64,000 bases of DNA from Tetramitus jugosus (GCA_937625935.1 OW569354.1:372001-436000), one strand, 5' to 3'. Positions 1 through 10,795 are shown, numbered from the stretch's first letter. A program made the numbers and translations. Notes: generated by a model from the letters alone, not told the origin.

Positions 1-2370
1 TTGTCCAGTGCTAGCGTAGTGGTTGACTTGTGTGCTGCCCCTGGTGGTTGGCTCCAAGTCGCCAGAAAGTACATGCCTATTGCTGGTGTGCTCTATGGTG
101 TCGATTTGGCCTCTATTAAAAAGATACCGAATGTCATGACACTGGAAGGTGATATCACGAGCAAGAAGACACTGAAGCGCATCATGACTGACTTGAATCA
201 CAGCAAGGCCGATGTTGTTCTTCACGATGGTGCCCCCAACGTTGGTAGCAATTGGTTAAAGGATGCCTATGGTCAGTCTGAGCTCGTTCTTCACTCTCTA
301 CGGATGGCTTGTGCCCTATTGAAGCCAAACGGTGTCTTTGTCACCAAGGTTTTCAGATCCAAGGACTATCAATCACTTCTCTGGGTGTTCAATCAATTGT
401 TCAACAAGGTTGAATCAGCCAAGCCAAAGGCATCTAGAAATGCCTCTGCTGAAATTTTTGTCGTTTGTGAAGGATTCAAGGCACCAAAGGACATTGATGA
501 CAAGTTGTTTGACCCATCATTTGTCTTTGAAGACACTCAGACAGAGAAGAAGCAACTCAAGCTGTCTCACAAGGACCTTGCCAAGATTCAAAAGAAGCCA
601 AACAGAGAAGGTTACGAAGATGAGGACTACATTCTTCACAAGTCCTATCCAGTGAGTGAATTTATCACAACAGAGCACCCCATTAACGTTTGTGTCGAGT
701 ACAATGCACTCGTCTGGGATGACAAGTCTCAACTGTACTTGAACCATCCTTTGACCACTGAGGACATTAAGATTTATTGCAGTGATTTGAAGGTTCTTGG
801 TCGATTGGACTTTAAGGACTTGTTGCGGTGGAGAAAAAATATGGCAGAGCACAAGGAAGCATTGGAGCAAAAGGAGGTTGATGATGCCATGGGAGAGACT
901 GGTGAGAATGATGAAGATGTCGATGCCATGAATGATGATGATGAAGACCAGGAGGGTGGACCCAACTCAAAGAAGAGAAGAGAAAATCCGTTGCCAGAAG
1001 ACGAAGAACAAGCCAAGAGAGAATTGGACGCTCTGAAACTCAAGGTTGAAAAGGTGAAGAAGAATTTGCTCAAGAGAAAAAAGGTTAAGGAAGCAAAGAG
1101 AATGCCAACACCATTTGAAATGACTGAAGAGAGAGGCGATATTATGGATAACATTCCTGATGCTGCCTACTTTTCACTCAGTACCATCACATCGAGAGAT
1201 CATTTGGAACAGGCTTTGGCTTCTGGAAGTGCCAATGCTGCTTATGATGACTCTGATGCATCAGACAGTGACGATGACATTTACAATGGTGGAGACAATG
1301 AAGATGTGATTGATTTGGACGGATATGATTTGTCTGATGATGCTGTGATTGACGAGTTGCTCGAGAAGCAATTGGACTCCATGTACGACAAGTTCACCAA
1401 GGCTAGAGAGAAGAAGCAAAAGATGGCTGAAAAGAGACAACAAGTGAGAGAACAAGAGAGAAAGGACTTGTCTAACGCACTCTTGAGAGAGAGAAGCGAG
1501 GCTACTGGTCTCTCTTTGGAAGATCTCAAGAAGGGATCCAATCCATTGCTTGCCAACTTTGATGAAGAAGCCACTTCAAGCAGAAAGGTTGGTCAATGGT
1601 TCAGCCAAAACATTTTCGAGGTCTTGCAAGACGATGAAGAAGATGAAGCTGAGGAAGAAGAAGACCAAGGAAGCGATGAGGATATGCCATCTGCCAAGCG
1701 TAGAAAGACCGCAAAGTCAACTTCTGATGATGAGGAGTCTGATGACGAAGAAGCCATCGCCGGAAATCAACCATCTGTCAGGTCAAAGGACGGATTTGAG
1801 ACTGTTCCACAAGAGATGCTCGACCCTGAAGTTCATGCTACTACACTTGCCACTGCAAAGAAGATGTTGCGTAAGAAGGCTAGAAGAGAGTTTATTGATG
1901 ATGCTTTCAACAGATATGCTTTCAATGACACTGATTTGGCACCATCGTGGTTCGAACAAGACGAGTCCAAGCACAACAAGCCAATGCTTCCAGTCTCCAA
2001 GGAAGAAGTTGAGAAGGAACGTCAAAGATTCAAGGAAATCAACGAAATGCCAATCAGAGCTGTGCTAGAAGCCAGATTCAGAAAGAAGAGGAAGCAAGCA
2101 CAAATCATGAAGGCTGCCAAGGACAAGGCCGAAGTCATTGCTAATAACACTGAGATGACAACAGTAGAAAAGGCTAGAGAGTTGCGTAAGATTTACAAGT
2201 CTGCCAAGGACGACAAGCCTAGATTGATTACAACATTTGCCAAGAAGTTTAAGAATGCTGCCAAGGTTCCAAAATGGATAGGTGGTGCCAAGGTTCAAGT
2301 TCTTGATAAGAGAATGAAGAAGGATAAGCGTGCTGAGAAGTCAAAGGAATCCAAGAAGAGAAAGAGATAA
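1..2370 (+). CDS. SPB1: SPB1/FTSJ3-type rRNA 2'-O-methyltransferase, 5' partial
   Basis: Nucleolar SAM-dependent methyltransferase of large-subunit assembly; yeast Spb1 methylates a guanosine in the 25S A-loop. The frame is open from base 1, and the first codon (TTG) is internal Leu just before the SAM motif VDLCAAPGGW, so roughly 50 N-terminal residues with the first catalytic Lys lie outside the window. Three members of the K-D-K-E tetrad are visible: D in VLHDGAPNVG, K in VFVTKVFRS and E in SAEIFVVCEGF. The methylase domain is followed by the Spb1-specific middle region, two long acidic D/E tracts, and the basic Spb1 C-terminal domain ending in Lys/Arg runs typical of nucleolar factors. 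Length and domain order fit the family, and there is no intron in the visible part. The identification is firm; substrate specificity is inferred from the family. Confidence 0.93.
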   Translation: MSSASVVVDLCAAPGGWLQVARKYMPIAGVLYGVDLASIKKIPNVMTLEGDITSKKTLKRIMTDLNHSKADVVLHDGAPNVGSNWLKDAYGQSELVLHSLRMACALLKPNGVFVTKVFRSKDYQSLLWVFNQLFNKVESAKPKASRNASAEIFVVCEGFKAPKDIDDKLFDPSFVFEDTQTEKKQLKLSHKDLAKIQKKPNREGYEDEDYILHKSYPVSEFITTEHPINVCVEYNALVWDDKSQLYLNHPLTTEDIKIYCSDLKVLGRLDFKDLLRWRKNMAEHKEALEQKEVDDAMGETGENDEDVDAMNDDDEDQEGGPNSKKRRENPLPEDEEQAKRELDALKLKVEKVKKNLLKRKKVKEAKRMPTPFEMTEERGDIMDNIPDAAYFSLSTITSRDHLEQALASGSANAAYDDSDASDSDDDIYNGGDNEDVIDLDGYDLSDDAVIDELLEKQLDSMYDKFTKAREKKQKMAEKRQQVREQERKDLSNALLRERSEATGLSLEDLKKGSNPLLANFDEEATSSRKVGQWFSQNIFEVLQDDEEDEAEEEEDQGSDEDMPSAKRRKTAKSTSDDEESDDEEAIAGNQPSVRSKDGFETVPQEMLDPEVHATTLATAKKMLRKKARREFIDDAFNRYAFNDTDLAPSWFEQDESKHNKPMLPVSKEEVEKERQRFKEINEMPIRAVLEARFRKKRKQAQIMKAAKDKAEVIANNTEMTTVEKARELRKIYKSAKDDKPRLITTFAKKFKNAAKVPKWIGGAKVQVLDKRMKKDKRAEKSKESKKRKR

Positions 2371-2440
2371 ATAAATTAATACTTTGCTCGTATATTTGCA
2401 GTGTTCTGTTTTATTGTGAGACATATTACTGTCACAATCA

Positions 2441-3037
2441 TTAATTGCTGTCGAGGTTGAGTGTTTCCGACCGAAGCTGTTGGACTGACTCCACGTATCT
2501 CTTGAATTTGATATTCAGGTTGGGGATGATGTTCAAGTTTTGGTTCATCTTCTCCAATTCAATATCACTCCTCTGACTCCAATCAATCGTCTGCACATTG
2601 GCATCAATCTGATGGACAAACTGGTCCATTTCCTTCACCAGACGGATAAAGTAAGGTAAATAATCTGAATACACTCTCAATTCACCTCCGCCCGTAGACG
2701 ACATTGGTTTCTGTAATTTTGTCAGAATGGTTGACTTCTTTTGACAGAATTGCCGCATACTGTCACAAATGTCCTTTACCATGGCAATGCGGTTCAAGAC
2801 GAAATCTCTATCAGTAAATTCAAACGTCTCATACTTCAAGTGCAAGTCCTGATGAATGGCACTCAGTTCCATCAACTGGTTCATCAGTTCATGTTGTTGA
2901 GACAGAAGATGGATCAGACGTTGATAGTCTGACTTTTCATGCTCAGCAACGATCCTTTCATTGTCTGGTGATGAAGGTTTCAGATCAAGTTGTTGAGCTA
3001 TGCTCAAAACAGCCTCTAAGCCAACACAAGAATTCAT
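2441..3037 (-). CDS. HAUS2-like augmin complex subunit
   Basis: Protein of 198 residues, almost entirely helical with heptad-like spacing. Its C-terminal half resembles metazoan and plant HAUS2: an L-x-KPM motif, then about 15 residues later a Y..Y...L segment, then LEKMNQNL followed by a final helix. Augmin binds spindle microtubules and recruits gamma-tubulin for branching nucleation. The match was made from remembered family pattern, with no profile search, so it is moderately sure; a generic coiled-coil protein is the alternative. The gene is convergent with SPB1 (70 bp between stops) and lies 86 bp from the stop of the Sac phosphatase on the same strand. The ATG is preceded by an A-rich leader on the minus strand. 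Confidence 0.55.
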   Translation of the reverse strand: MNSCVGLEAVLSIAQQLDLKPSSPDNERIVAEHEKSDYQRLIHLLSQQHELMNQLMELSAIHQDLHLKYETFEFTDRDFVLNRIAMVKDICDSMRQFCQKKSTILTKLQKPMSSTGGGELRVYSDYLPYFIRLVKEMDQFVHQIDANVQTIDWSQRSDIELEKMNQNLNIIPNLNIKFKRYVESVQQLRSETLNLDSN

Positions 3038-3123
3038 TGCAGTTTTTTTTGTCGTAACAGAAATATTTTGGCGGGAATTAGGGGCCAGATTAAAGGGACT
3101 TTACGATTAATGTCTTTGGTATC

Positions 3124-5286
3124 TTAGAATGAGAAGCCACCAATGTCTGTAGATTGAGTTGGATTGACTTCCTCCTCACTGTAAAGATCCAACAGACCCA
3201 GTATCAAGTTCATTGCTCTCTGTCTCTGACTGTCCATAAAGTTATTCTTGTAGTATCTCATGGCAGAGTTGAGACCATCAGTCAAGACACCGGTCATTGA
3301 TCTTTGTCCAGTTCTGGTGTAATCGTTCATGAGAGCAGAAGTGCCAGTGTATAGAGTAGATATTCTGTCACCATTGTTGGTCCAGAAGTTGTTAAACAAA
3401 CTTTCAAAACCAGGGAATCTGCTCAAATCAGGTTCTCTCTGTCTAGTAATACCAAGCTGGTAAAGCTGTTCGAGCAATATATCTCTGGAGATGTAAGTGG
3501 CAGTAATATTGGTTCTGTCACAGCAATCAATGCAGTTCACTCTAAAGACACCAATCTGTCTCTCCAAATCGGTGTATGACTTTGCAGCGGTGCTTGGCAT
3601 CTTTGGGGCCAAGTGCTTTGGAATTGGTGGCACACCATTGGAAGCAGCAGCAGGAGGAGCAGTCGTTGTTGGTTGTTGTTCAAATTCAACGAACTCATTT
3701 GAATCGAATGGATTGGAACCGAAACTATCATCGCTTGGGAACGCATCACTAAAGTCATCATTACTGTTCGTAGTAATGAGTGGTCTAGCATTTGCAGTTG
3801 GTGATGCAGAGTCAAACTGAGTTTGGTTGTTTGCACCAAAATCGAGCAAATCAGCTGTTGTTACATTGACAGGGGAAGTAGTCTCATTGAAAACACTCTC
3901 CAGAGTTGCTTGTTCCATACTAGGAGTGCTGTATGTTCGTGTTAATGTGTTCCATGTGTTGTTAAACTCACTCTCTGCAAATCTTCGAGTGTAGAACTTG
4001 ACACCACGCAAAGGTTCAGTGATACGCTGGATGAGTCCCAACAGTGCAGTAAAGTCCAAATTATTGCACTCGTGATGGAAATCGAAAGCCTCATATCGAA
4101 CCTTGGACGATGCAAAATTCTTCCAGAATGCTCTGAACACTTCACTCAACTTTTGTTCTTGACCCTTCTCCTTGCACAAGTTGATGCAAACTGCACCAAA
4201 ATCGCTGTCTTGAGGCGCATACTCGTTCAAAACAAATGCAAAATGATTCTCAAAGGCAATCTTTTGCTTTGCCTTGTCCTGCATGAATCGAATCTCTGGT
4301 GTGTACTTTAGATTGGCCTGCTGGTTCCACAAGAGAGGAATAGAGCCACGAATCTGAGCAAACGATGTCAAAATACCATCAAACACAACAAAATGCTCCG
4401 TTTCGCAATAATTGGCCACGTGACCCTCTTCGTCAGCACCACGCACATTGTATCGTGTGCCCGCACGCTTTCCTCCCGTACGTGTAATCAAACCAAACGT
4501 AAATGCCTTGCTTCCAATCTTGCATGCACCAATCTCTACGATACCTCGAATCATTGGGATCACAAACTGTGGGAAATTGATAAAATCAGTACTCAAATGA
4601 TGATTCCAAAAGAAGACATTGTTGGGTGCGACTCTTGTTTGATTTTGGAATCTGTGAGTCAAATCCCAATTGTACGAAAAATAAAAGGATTGTTCTTCGA
4701 CGAGAACCTTGTTCAACATTTCAATATATTCAACCTCTCTGTCTTTCTGTAGTATGTTTACAAACATGACCAAAAAAAGTTTCATGAAACCCCCAAAGCA
4801 AAAAAAATAGAGCATTTTTGTGTGTTAGCTCCAAACATCAATAAACAATAGCAACAATAAACAATAACAACAACATACAGTGACTTGATCCTGAGTTCTA
4901 TACTTGCTTGGCACATAGGGAATGAACTGAACTTTTGTAATGCGATAAATCTTTTCATCACAAATGGAACCAATGAGCTCTCTCTGCAAAACAACCACCA
5001 AAAACTTTCCAGACAACAATGTAATGGTGCCCAACACGGCATAAATCTTTGTCATTGTTTTCATTTGACCAAACAAGGCATCTTGAACTTGCTTATCATT
5101 GTCATCAATGGTCATTCTCTGAATAGGCAGTTTTTCATTCTGTCTATTGATTAATAGTACATTGGAGTAGTCTGGTTGTGAGGTCTTTGGTCCTTCTTTG
5201 ACTGTTTTGCAGCCTACAATGACGAATTTGGTTGGATTTTCAAAAAGCTCCAATTCTTCATATTTGTTCAAATTTCCAATGGACAT
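3124..5286 (-). CDS. Sac-domain phosphoinositide phosphatase (two exons)
   Basis: Dephosphorylates phosphoinositides at membranes. Exon 1 is 4879-5286 and exon 2 is 3124-4746; the 132-nt intron 4747-4878 has GTATGT and CTACAG ends in phase 0, giving about 676 residues. Sac hallmarks are AGTRYNVRGADEEGHVANY, a segment around HECNNLDF, and the catalytic CX5R loop RVNCIDCCDRTN, with the nucleophile Cys near residue 541. Just before the loop sits a long Ser/Thr/Asn/Pro-rich insert containing LLDF, NPF and several acidic-Phe motifs. The C-terminus ends in a polar tail with no hydrophobic pair, unlike ER-anchored Sac1, so the enzyme is probably soluble or recruited. The ATG at 5286 was chosen because it follows a CAA/AAC-rich leader; an in-frame ATG at 5358 would add 24 residues. 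Confidence 0.88.
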
Positions 5287-5561
5287 GTCTTGTGTTTTGT
5301 TGTTGTTTGTCGTTGTGGAAAATATGAGAATCTTTTTTGTTGTGTGTTGTGTGGTCAAGGATTTTTCGTTGTTATCAAGACACGCTGGTTTTTTTGGGCG
5401 AGCTTGACAAGGCGAGCCAAAAAGATTCTTGCTGGTTGCGCTGGACGGAGTTTCAATATTTCGCTCTTTCCAATCTATTATCGAAACCCTTCAGGGAGGG
5501 AATACAATGGTAAAGGAGTCGTGATTGTGTGTGTGGTGAGAAATTTATCGTCTTGGTTGAT

Positions 5562-6677
5562 TTATTTGGTCTTCTTGGTCTCAGCATCAGCATTCATGTG
5601 CTCGAATGGCTTTGTGAACCAGTTCAAAATCTGGAATGGCGCATTCAGGATTGGCTCTCCATCAAAGTGTCTATCATCCTTTGGCTTCTGGGCAAGCTTG
5701 AGCAGTATTTCGTCCTTTCTTTGGAATCGGTCAAACAACCATTGCTTCAACTGCTTCTCATCGTTCAATGGAATCTCAGAGATTGGAATTCTCTTGACAT
5801 TGACGCACACCTTGTGTCCTCTGAGACTTCTGCTCATGAAATCACTATTGAAGAACACACCATCACAGTAACCAAATGTGAAATCGTACACGTACTTGAA
5901 ATCAGGGTTCTTTTGAAGCTCCTTGAGCATGGCAGCAAATCCCTTGACACGCGGAATCATGGTCATCTGTGGAACGTGCAAATTGTTATCGCGAGCAAAC
6001 TTTCGCGCCTCAACCAAATTCTTATCATTGATTCTTGTTCCCTCCAAATAGGAGATCAACCAAAAGGGAACTCTATTGGTTGTCAAGTGAGCAAAGCTCT
6101 TGATCAAAGATTGTTGATCCTCTGACCAATTTCTCTCAAGAAACACCGTACCCATCACATCCAATCCCCATCCAATAAATGGAATTCTCTTCACAGCCTT
6201 CTTTGCCAAGAACTTGCAATTGCCCATCATTCCCTTTCTCATTGCCAATCCAATCATCATGAACGGATCCATATCAGACACGTGATTACCGATACAGATT
6301 GCATTTTCATACTCTGGTACATCATCTCCAGAGTATTCAATCTTTAGTCCACTGATCACTTCAAGCAAAATGTGGAACCATGCCCATGCGAATCCTCCAC
6401 CAACAGTGACTCCTTGGAGTGATAGTCTCTTGAATCCCTTGATCTTACCAAGCGCAAATGCAATCAATTGGATGACATTGACAATGGAGCAGAATGCAAG
6501 AATCGCAATGACTGAGATCACCAAAAATAGCCATTGGAGATAGAATTGAAACTTGTTTTTGGCTTGTGGATGACGACGAAATAGATACTTGATGTCTTCT
6601 TCTGTTGACTGCTGCTGAGAGGTAATATTATTGTTGTTGTTGCTCGTTGACGATGGTGTTGTGTCGGTGGTCGTCAT
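5562..6677 (-). CDS. PlsC-family lysophospholipid acyltransferase (AGPAT/LPLAT)
   Basis: Membrane enzyme that transfers an acyl chain from acyl-CoA to a lysophospholipid or lysophosphatidate. The protein has 371 residues. An Asn/Gln/Ser-rich start is followed by one or two membrane segments at about 43-77 and a further hydrophobic stretch near 90-108. The catalytic HX4D motif is NHVSDMD at 131-137, and the acceptor-binding EGTR motif is at 212-215. The order and spacing of the two motifs are those of the AGPAT superfamily; the exact lysolipid substrate cannot be read from the sequence. The first ATG (6677) was preferred over an upstream TTG. The gene is divergent from the PP2A gene across a 507-bp gap. 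Confidence 0.88.
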   Translation of the reverse strand: MTTTDTTPSSTSNNNNNITSQQQSTEEDIKYLFRRHPQAKNKFQFYLQWLFLVISVIAILAFCSIVNVIQLIAFALGKIKGFKRLSLQGVTVGGGFAWAWFHILLEVISGLKIEYSGDDVPEYENAICIGNHVSDMDPFMMIGLAMRKGMMGNCKFLAKKAVKRIPFIGWGLDVMGTVFLERNWSEDQQSLIKSFAHLTTNRVPFWLISYLEGTRINDKNLVEARKFARDNNLHVPQMTMIPRVKGFAAMLKELQKNPDFKYVYDFTFGYCDGVFFNSDFMSRSLRGHKVCVNVKRIPISEIPLNDEKQLKQWLFDRFQRKDEILLKLAQKPKDDRHFDGEPILNAPFQILNWFTKPFEHMNADAETKKTK

Positions 6678-7184
6678 GTTTTCTTTGTTTTGCGTCTGGA
6701 GTTTTATCAATCCTGAGAGCGGGGTTATTTAGGCAAAAACGCCGGTATGTCGGCGGATGTTCTTCTGGGAAGTCTTTGAGGTTCTTTACTGATCATCCAA
6801 CGTTGTAAGGATGTTGTGTGGAATAGATGGGGAGAATGGGATGCCCTTCTCGTTTTTCGCGCCATTTGTGACTGTTGTAAACTTGCTCTTGTAAAGTGAA
6901 ATGCGGGGTTTCAAACGGCGAAGAAATAGTAAAAGAGCGCTAATCACCAAGAAGACGCGATTGAGGATACCACACACGCAAAAAACTACAAGAAAGCTTT
7001 TTCGATAGAAACTCTCACATTGCTGTAACTCCTGGAAAACCAAACCATTCTGTTTGTGGAACGTCGATATCAAAACAACTCAACTACAAACGACCTGTTT
7101 CTTGAAGACCAACAACAAAAACTTTTTTCTCACACACCCAACAATCACAACAACGACAAACATCGACAAAATACAAAGTAGGCA
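6678..7184. other. Divergent intergenic region (acyltransferase / PP2A)
   Basis: This 507-bp gap separates two divergent start codons and must hold both promoters. A CAA/ACA-rich leader precedes the PP2A ATG. A 95-codon minus-strand frame at 6786-7073 has no recognisable domain and is probably chance. No RNA gene was seen. Confidence 0.5.
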
Positions 7185-8256
7185 ATGACTGTAGATCTAG
7201 ACGCATGCATAGAACATTTATATTCTGGCAAACATTTGGCAGAGCAAGATGTGAAAAAGCTCTGTGAGATGGCAAAAGAATATTTTAGTCAAGTTCCAAA
7301 TGTGATCAAAATTGACTCTCCTGTAACAGTTTGTGGTGATATTCATGGTCAATACTTTGACTTGCTAGAGTTATTCAAAATTGGTGGACAACCACCAAAC
7401 ACAAACTATCTGTTTATGGGTGATTATGTGGATAGAGGTATGTGTTGTCACTAGTCACACGTATTGTTTGTTTTTTCTGTTGTCCATTGTTGGTGCTTGT
7501 TTTTGTACAAGTCGTGAAAAATGTTGTTGCTGACTGACGCTCAAAATTTTGATTTTCAATCATCATTATCATCATGATTACAACAATATAGGTTATCACT
7601 CTGTAGAGACAGTGACTCTTCTATTATGTTTAAAACTTAGGTACAAGAATCGCCTCAGTATCATGAGAGGCAATCACGAAAGTAGACAAATCACTCAAGT
7701 ATACGGTTTTTATGACGAGTGCCTTAGGAAGTATGGCTCAGAGAGCGTTTGGAAGATGTTGACCGATGTTTTTGACTTTTTGCCTCTTGCAGCACTGATT
7801 GACGATCAAATCTTTTGTGTTCACGGTGGTCTCTCACCAAGCATCGACTCTCTGGACCATATTAGAAGTTTGGATAGAGTTCAAGAGATTCCATTGGACG
7901 GTCCCATGTGTGACCTCATGTGGAGTGACCCAGATGAGAGAAGTGGATGGGGAATTTCGCCCAGAGGTGCTGGATTCACCTTTGGTCAAGACATATCCGA
8001 ACAATTCAATCACAACAATGATCTCACAGTGGTGGCCAGAGCCCATCAATTGGTCATGGAGGGTTACAACTGGAGTCACAGTGGCAACGTTGTGACCATC
8101 TTCACTGCACCAAACTATTGCTATCGATGTGGTAACAAGGCTGCGATCATGGAAGTGGACGATTTGTTGAATTGTCGCTTCACACAGTTTGATCCTGCTC
8201 CACGCTCAGAGAACTCGTCTCAGGCCAAGAAGGTGACACCAGAATACTTTTTGTAA
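7185..8256 (+). CDS. Protein phosphatase 2A catalytic subunit (two exons)
   Basis: Ser/Thr phosphatase catalytic subunit, about 305 residues, nearly collinear with animal PP2Ac (309). Exon 1 is 7185-7437 and exon 2 is 7592-8256; the 154-nt intron (GTATGT...TATAG) interrupts the Gly codon of GDYVDRG, a conserved metal-site motif. The metallophosphatase signatures GDIHGQ, GDYVDRG and [18 protein letters not shown] are intact, as are HGGLSPSID and the [11 protein letters not shown]-like segment (here [11 protein letters not shown]). The C-terminus TPEYFL matches the PP2A tail TPDYFL, including the terminal Leu that is carboxymethylated and the Tyr two residues before it. That tail argues for PP2A over PP4 or PP6. 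Substrate choice would depend on regulatory subunits not encoded here. Confidence 0.96.
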
Positions 8257-8737
8257 GAATTCAGTCCATGCGTGTATGATGAATCAAAGGATATTGGTGG
8301 TCGTAGTAGTAGAGAGAACACTCTTGTTCTCTCAAACGAGTATGAATGATCATTTACGCTCATCACACCATTCTCCCACACACATACACAGAAGACGACC
8401 CACAACCATCACTAATCTGCGATAATTTGGACAAAATGAGTTTGTACAGTAAATTATTCATTTATTTTTGTCAGAAGTAGGATACACTAAAGTGTTGAGA
8501 GGGATCTTCTAATCCCTCAATCCGCGGATATCCATGTTCCCGGATGATGTTTAAAAGTACTTGACATCTTCTTCCTGCACAACATAATCAACCCTCCAGA
8601 TGGGCAGTGTCTATTTCGGTGAATGATCTTCACCAATCACAAAAACTTCGAGATCCCCAGACCGACACACAAGGAAAAGAAAAAACGAATTGAACAGAGA
8701 AGTTTTTGTTAACTTGTCCTGAGAGTTGTTTGAAACC
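8257..8737. other. Intergenic region with a short hairpin
   Basis: This 481-bp gap between PP2A and the transporter, both on the plus strand, contains an imperfect inverted repeat at about 8496-8520 (arms TTGAG-A-GGGAT and ATCCCTCAA around a short loop). It could be a 3' UTR hairpin or nothing. No gene was recognised. Confidence 0.35.
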
Positions 8738-10795
8738 ATGGCTCCCTCATCATCCTCCTCACTGTCATCATCTCCCTCATCGTTCGTTACCTTATCGACC
8801 ACGTCGAAAATTATTTATTGCCTTCCGCAGGCAACAACCAACATTCTAAACGCGTTTATCAATGCACATCTCACTCGATTTTTTGTGCAGGATCTTTGTG
8901 CAGTAGTCGGCACAACAGTCGGAGGAATTTGTTTGTCTACACAGAGATTTGGGACACTGAGCAGTATTATTGGAAGCTTGGGATTGTTTTTGGATCTGTT
9001 TCTGTCGAGTATCATTGACAACCATTCGTCAAAGTTCTCGCGGGCCCACAGACAACAGCACGTGATTCCTATTATTGCCATTGCGGCACCATTGTTCTGC
9101 TTTTCGGCTGCCATTATGTTCAATATAGAGTATCCGATGCGCTGGATACACAATGTGCTGTTCCTGTCAACATCCCCTCTCATGACACTGTCTGTGCTGT
9201 TTACGTTGTTATCTGTGATGCGCAATGTAGCTCCATTGGGCCTTGCGTACAGTGCTCTAGGACCTATTTTAACAAGAGATTGTGCACAAAGCACGCGGAA
9301 TTCGTTGTTTGCGTACAAGCATATGCTAAGTCTGATTGGAAACATGATTGGTGCATTCTTGCCTGCTATTATTGTATATTTGTCAGGTGATGTGCAACAG
9401 GGAAATATTAGTTCCCAACACTATCGTTGGCAATCATCCTACGTGTTCTACTTGTCTCTGTTATGTGTCACGTCATACTGGATCATGTGCATCTATTTCT
9501 ATCGATTGATACCTACGGGCAGATTGGTGCAGCCGCAGCAACCACAAGAGACTCACACGTCGGGAGATGTTGATCAGAGTAACAGTAGTAGCAAGTATAA
9601 CATTGTTCCCAATATGAAACAAGCATTTGGAAATAGGGCATTTACTGCATTATTATTGCTGTTTGTTTATGAAGCAGCGAGAGGTATTTTGTGGGGTGGT
9701 TTGTTTCCGTTCTATCTCTCACAGGTACTAGGATTAGACGAAATGCAATATGAGTTTTGGGGAGGAATTCTCAATGTAGCAGGCATGGTCCTGGCGATGA
9801 TTGCAACGCCATTTTGGCACCAGTTAAGTGTTCGATTAGGCAACTATCGTGCTTGGTTGTTGTCATATATGATACAAGCACCTGTTGGCATACTGCTGTA
9901 CATGTGTATCGATGTGGGACAGCAACAGATTTATCGATACTTTTTCTTCTTTGTAGTGTTGAGTATCACCGGTTCTGCATCTGGTTTCCTGTTGGATTCG
10001 ATTAAGGCAAACGCTGTTGATTATGAAGAGCTGAGAACAGAGGAAAGAAGAGAGGCCTCATTCGAAGCTTGCTGGTCTCTCTTTCCTAGATATATTTCTC
10101 TGTTTTCCAATGCATTCAGCTTTGGTATCGTGTCATATTACAATCGACCCGAGTTTGAAAATCGAGGAGAGTTCTCAATGGAATCACGAAGAGTGATTGC
10201 CATCTTAACATCTCTACTGCCTTCTCTGACATCATTTGTTTGCTTGTTCTTGATGTACCGATTCCCAGTTGACGATGAAAAGCACAGACAAGTATTGGGT
10301 GCAATGAAAAAGCTAAAGGATGGAGAACCAGTGATTGATCCTATTACCAACGAGCTTATCAAGCCAATATCCTCCTCAAGAGCATCACAGCACGATCTAA
10401 ACGTGCTACGTCACTTTGCGGCCTTTGAGATACGGTGGAAACTGTTGGGTATGCTCAACAAGGGCCGCTTGTATCGCTTGTACTCTCAATGGCAGTCCTT
10501 TATAGAGAGAATCATCTTCTTGTTCTGGGTTTCCATCAGTTTAGCATGTGGTTACTCGTTTGTCATGTGTATCGTTTCTCCAACGGATCATTCGGACTTG
10601 CAGGCTACCATTTACCTGTGGCTATCATCTGTTTGCTTTACAATCGCCTTCGGGTTCCATTACGCGCGCGTGAAGATTAATCCTTCCGTCAACGAAGGCC
10701 TCTCTCGGTTCTCTACAACTCAATTGACAAACTATTTGACAAATAATAGTGTGAGTGAGCAGTGCTCGCCGTCATCCAAGTTGCACACGGACTAA
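8738..10795 (+). CDS. GPH/MFS_2-type sugar or cation symporter
   Basis: Multipass transporter of 685 residues with about 12 hydrophobic segments. Signatures of the glycoside-pentoside-hexuronide:cation symporter branch are visible: a segment around FPFYLSQVLGLDEMQYEFWG at the start of the second half, and DYEELRTEERREASFEACWS after TM10, matching the family's DxDELRTGxRREG-like loop. The N-terminus is a Ser run before TM1, and the C-terminal half carries an extra cytoplasmic segment with two further membrane helices beyond the usual 12. The transported compound cannot be deduced. The ATG at 8738 was preferred to a TTG four codons upstream. Stop and neighbour are close: the EF-hand gene ends 51 bp away on the opposite strand. 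Confidence 0.82.
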   Translation: MAPSSSSSLSSSPSSFVTLSTTSKIIYCLPQATTNILNAFINAHLTRFFVQDLCAVVGTTVGGICLSTQRFGTLSSIIGSLGLFLDLFLSSIIDNHSSKFSRAHRQQHVIPIIAIAAPLFCFSAAIMFNIEYPMRWIHNVLFLSTSPLMTLSVLFTLLSVMRNVAPLGLAYSALGPILTRDCAQSTRNSLFAYKHMLSLIGNMIGAFLPAIIVYLSGDVQQGNISSQHYRWQSSYVFYLSLLCVTSYWIMCIYFYRLIPTGRLVQPQQPQETHTSGDVDQSNSSSKYNIVPNMKQAFGNRAFTALLLLFVYEAARGILWGGLFPFYLSQVLGLDEMQYEFWGGILNVAGMVLAMIATPFWHQLSVRLGNYRAWLLSYMIQAPVGILLYMCIDVGQQQIYRYFFFFVVLSITGSASGFLLDSIKANAVDYEELRTEERREASFEACWSLFPRYISLFSNAFSFGIVSYYNRPEFENRGEFSMESRRVIAILTSLLPSLTSFVCLFLMYRFPVDDEKHRQVLGAMKKLKDGEPVIDPITNELIKPISSSRASQHDLNVLRHFAAFEIRWKLLGMLNKGRLYRLYSQWQSFIERIIFLFWVSISLACGYSFVMCIVSPTDHSDLQATIYLWLSSVCFTIAFGFHYARVKINPSVNEGLSRFSTTQLTNYLTNNSVSEQCSPSSKLHTD

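Noticed and set aside
1-2370. Taking base 1 (TTG) as the SPB1 start.
   Set aside because: It lies inside the methyltransferase fold, just before the SAM motif. The gene simply enters the window from the left.
6786-7073. 95-codon minus-strand frame in the acyltransferase/PP2A gap.
   Set aside because: No recognisable domain; it lies in a divergent promoter region, and no splice to a neighbour was apparent.
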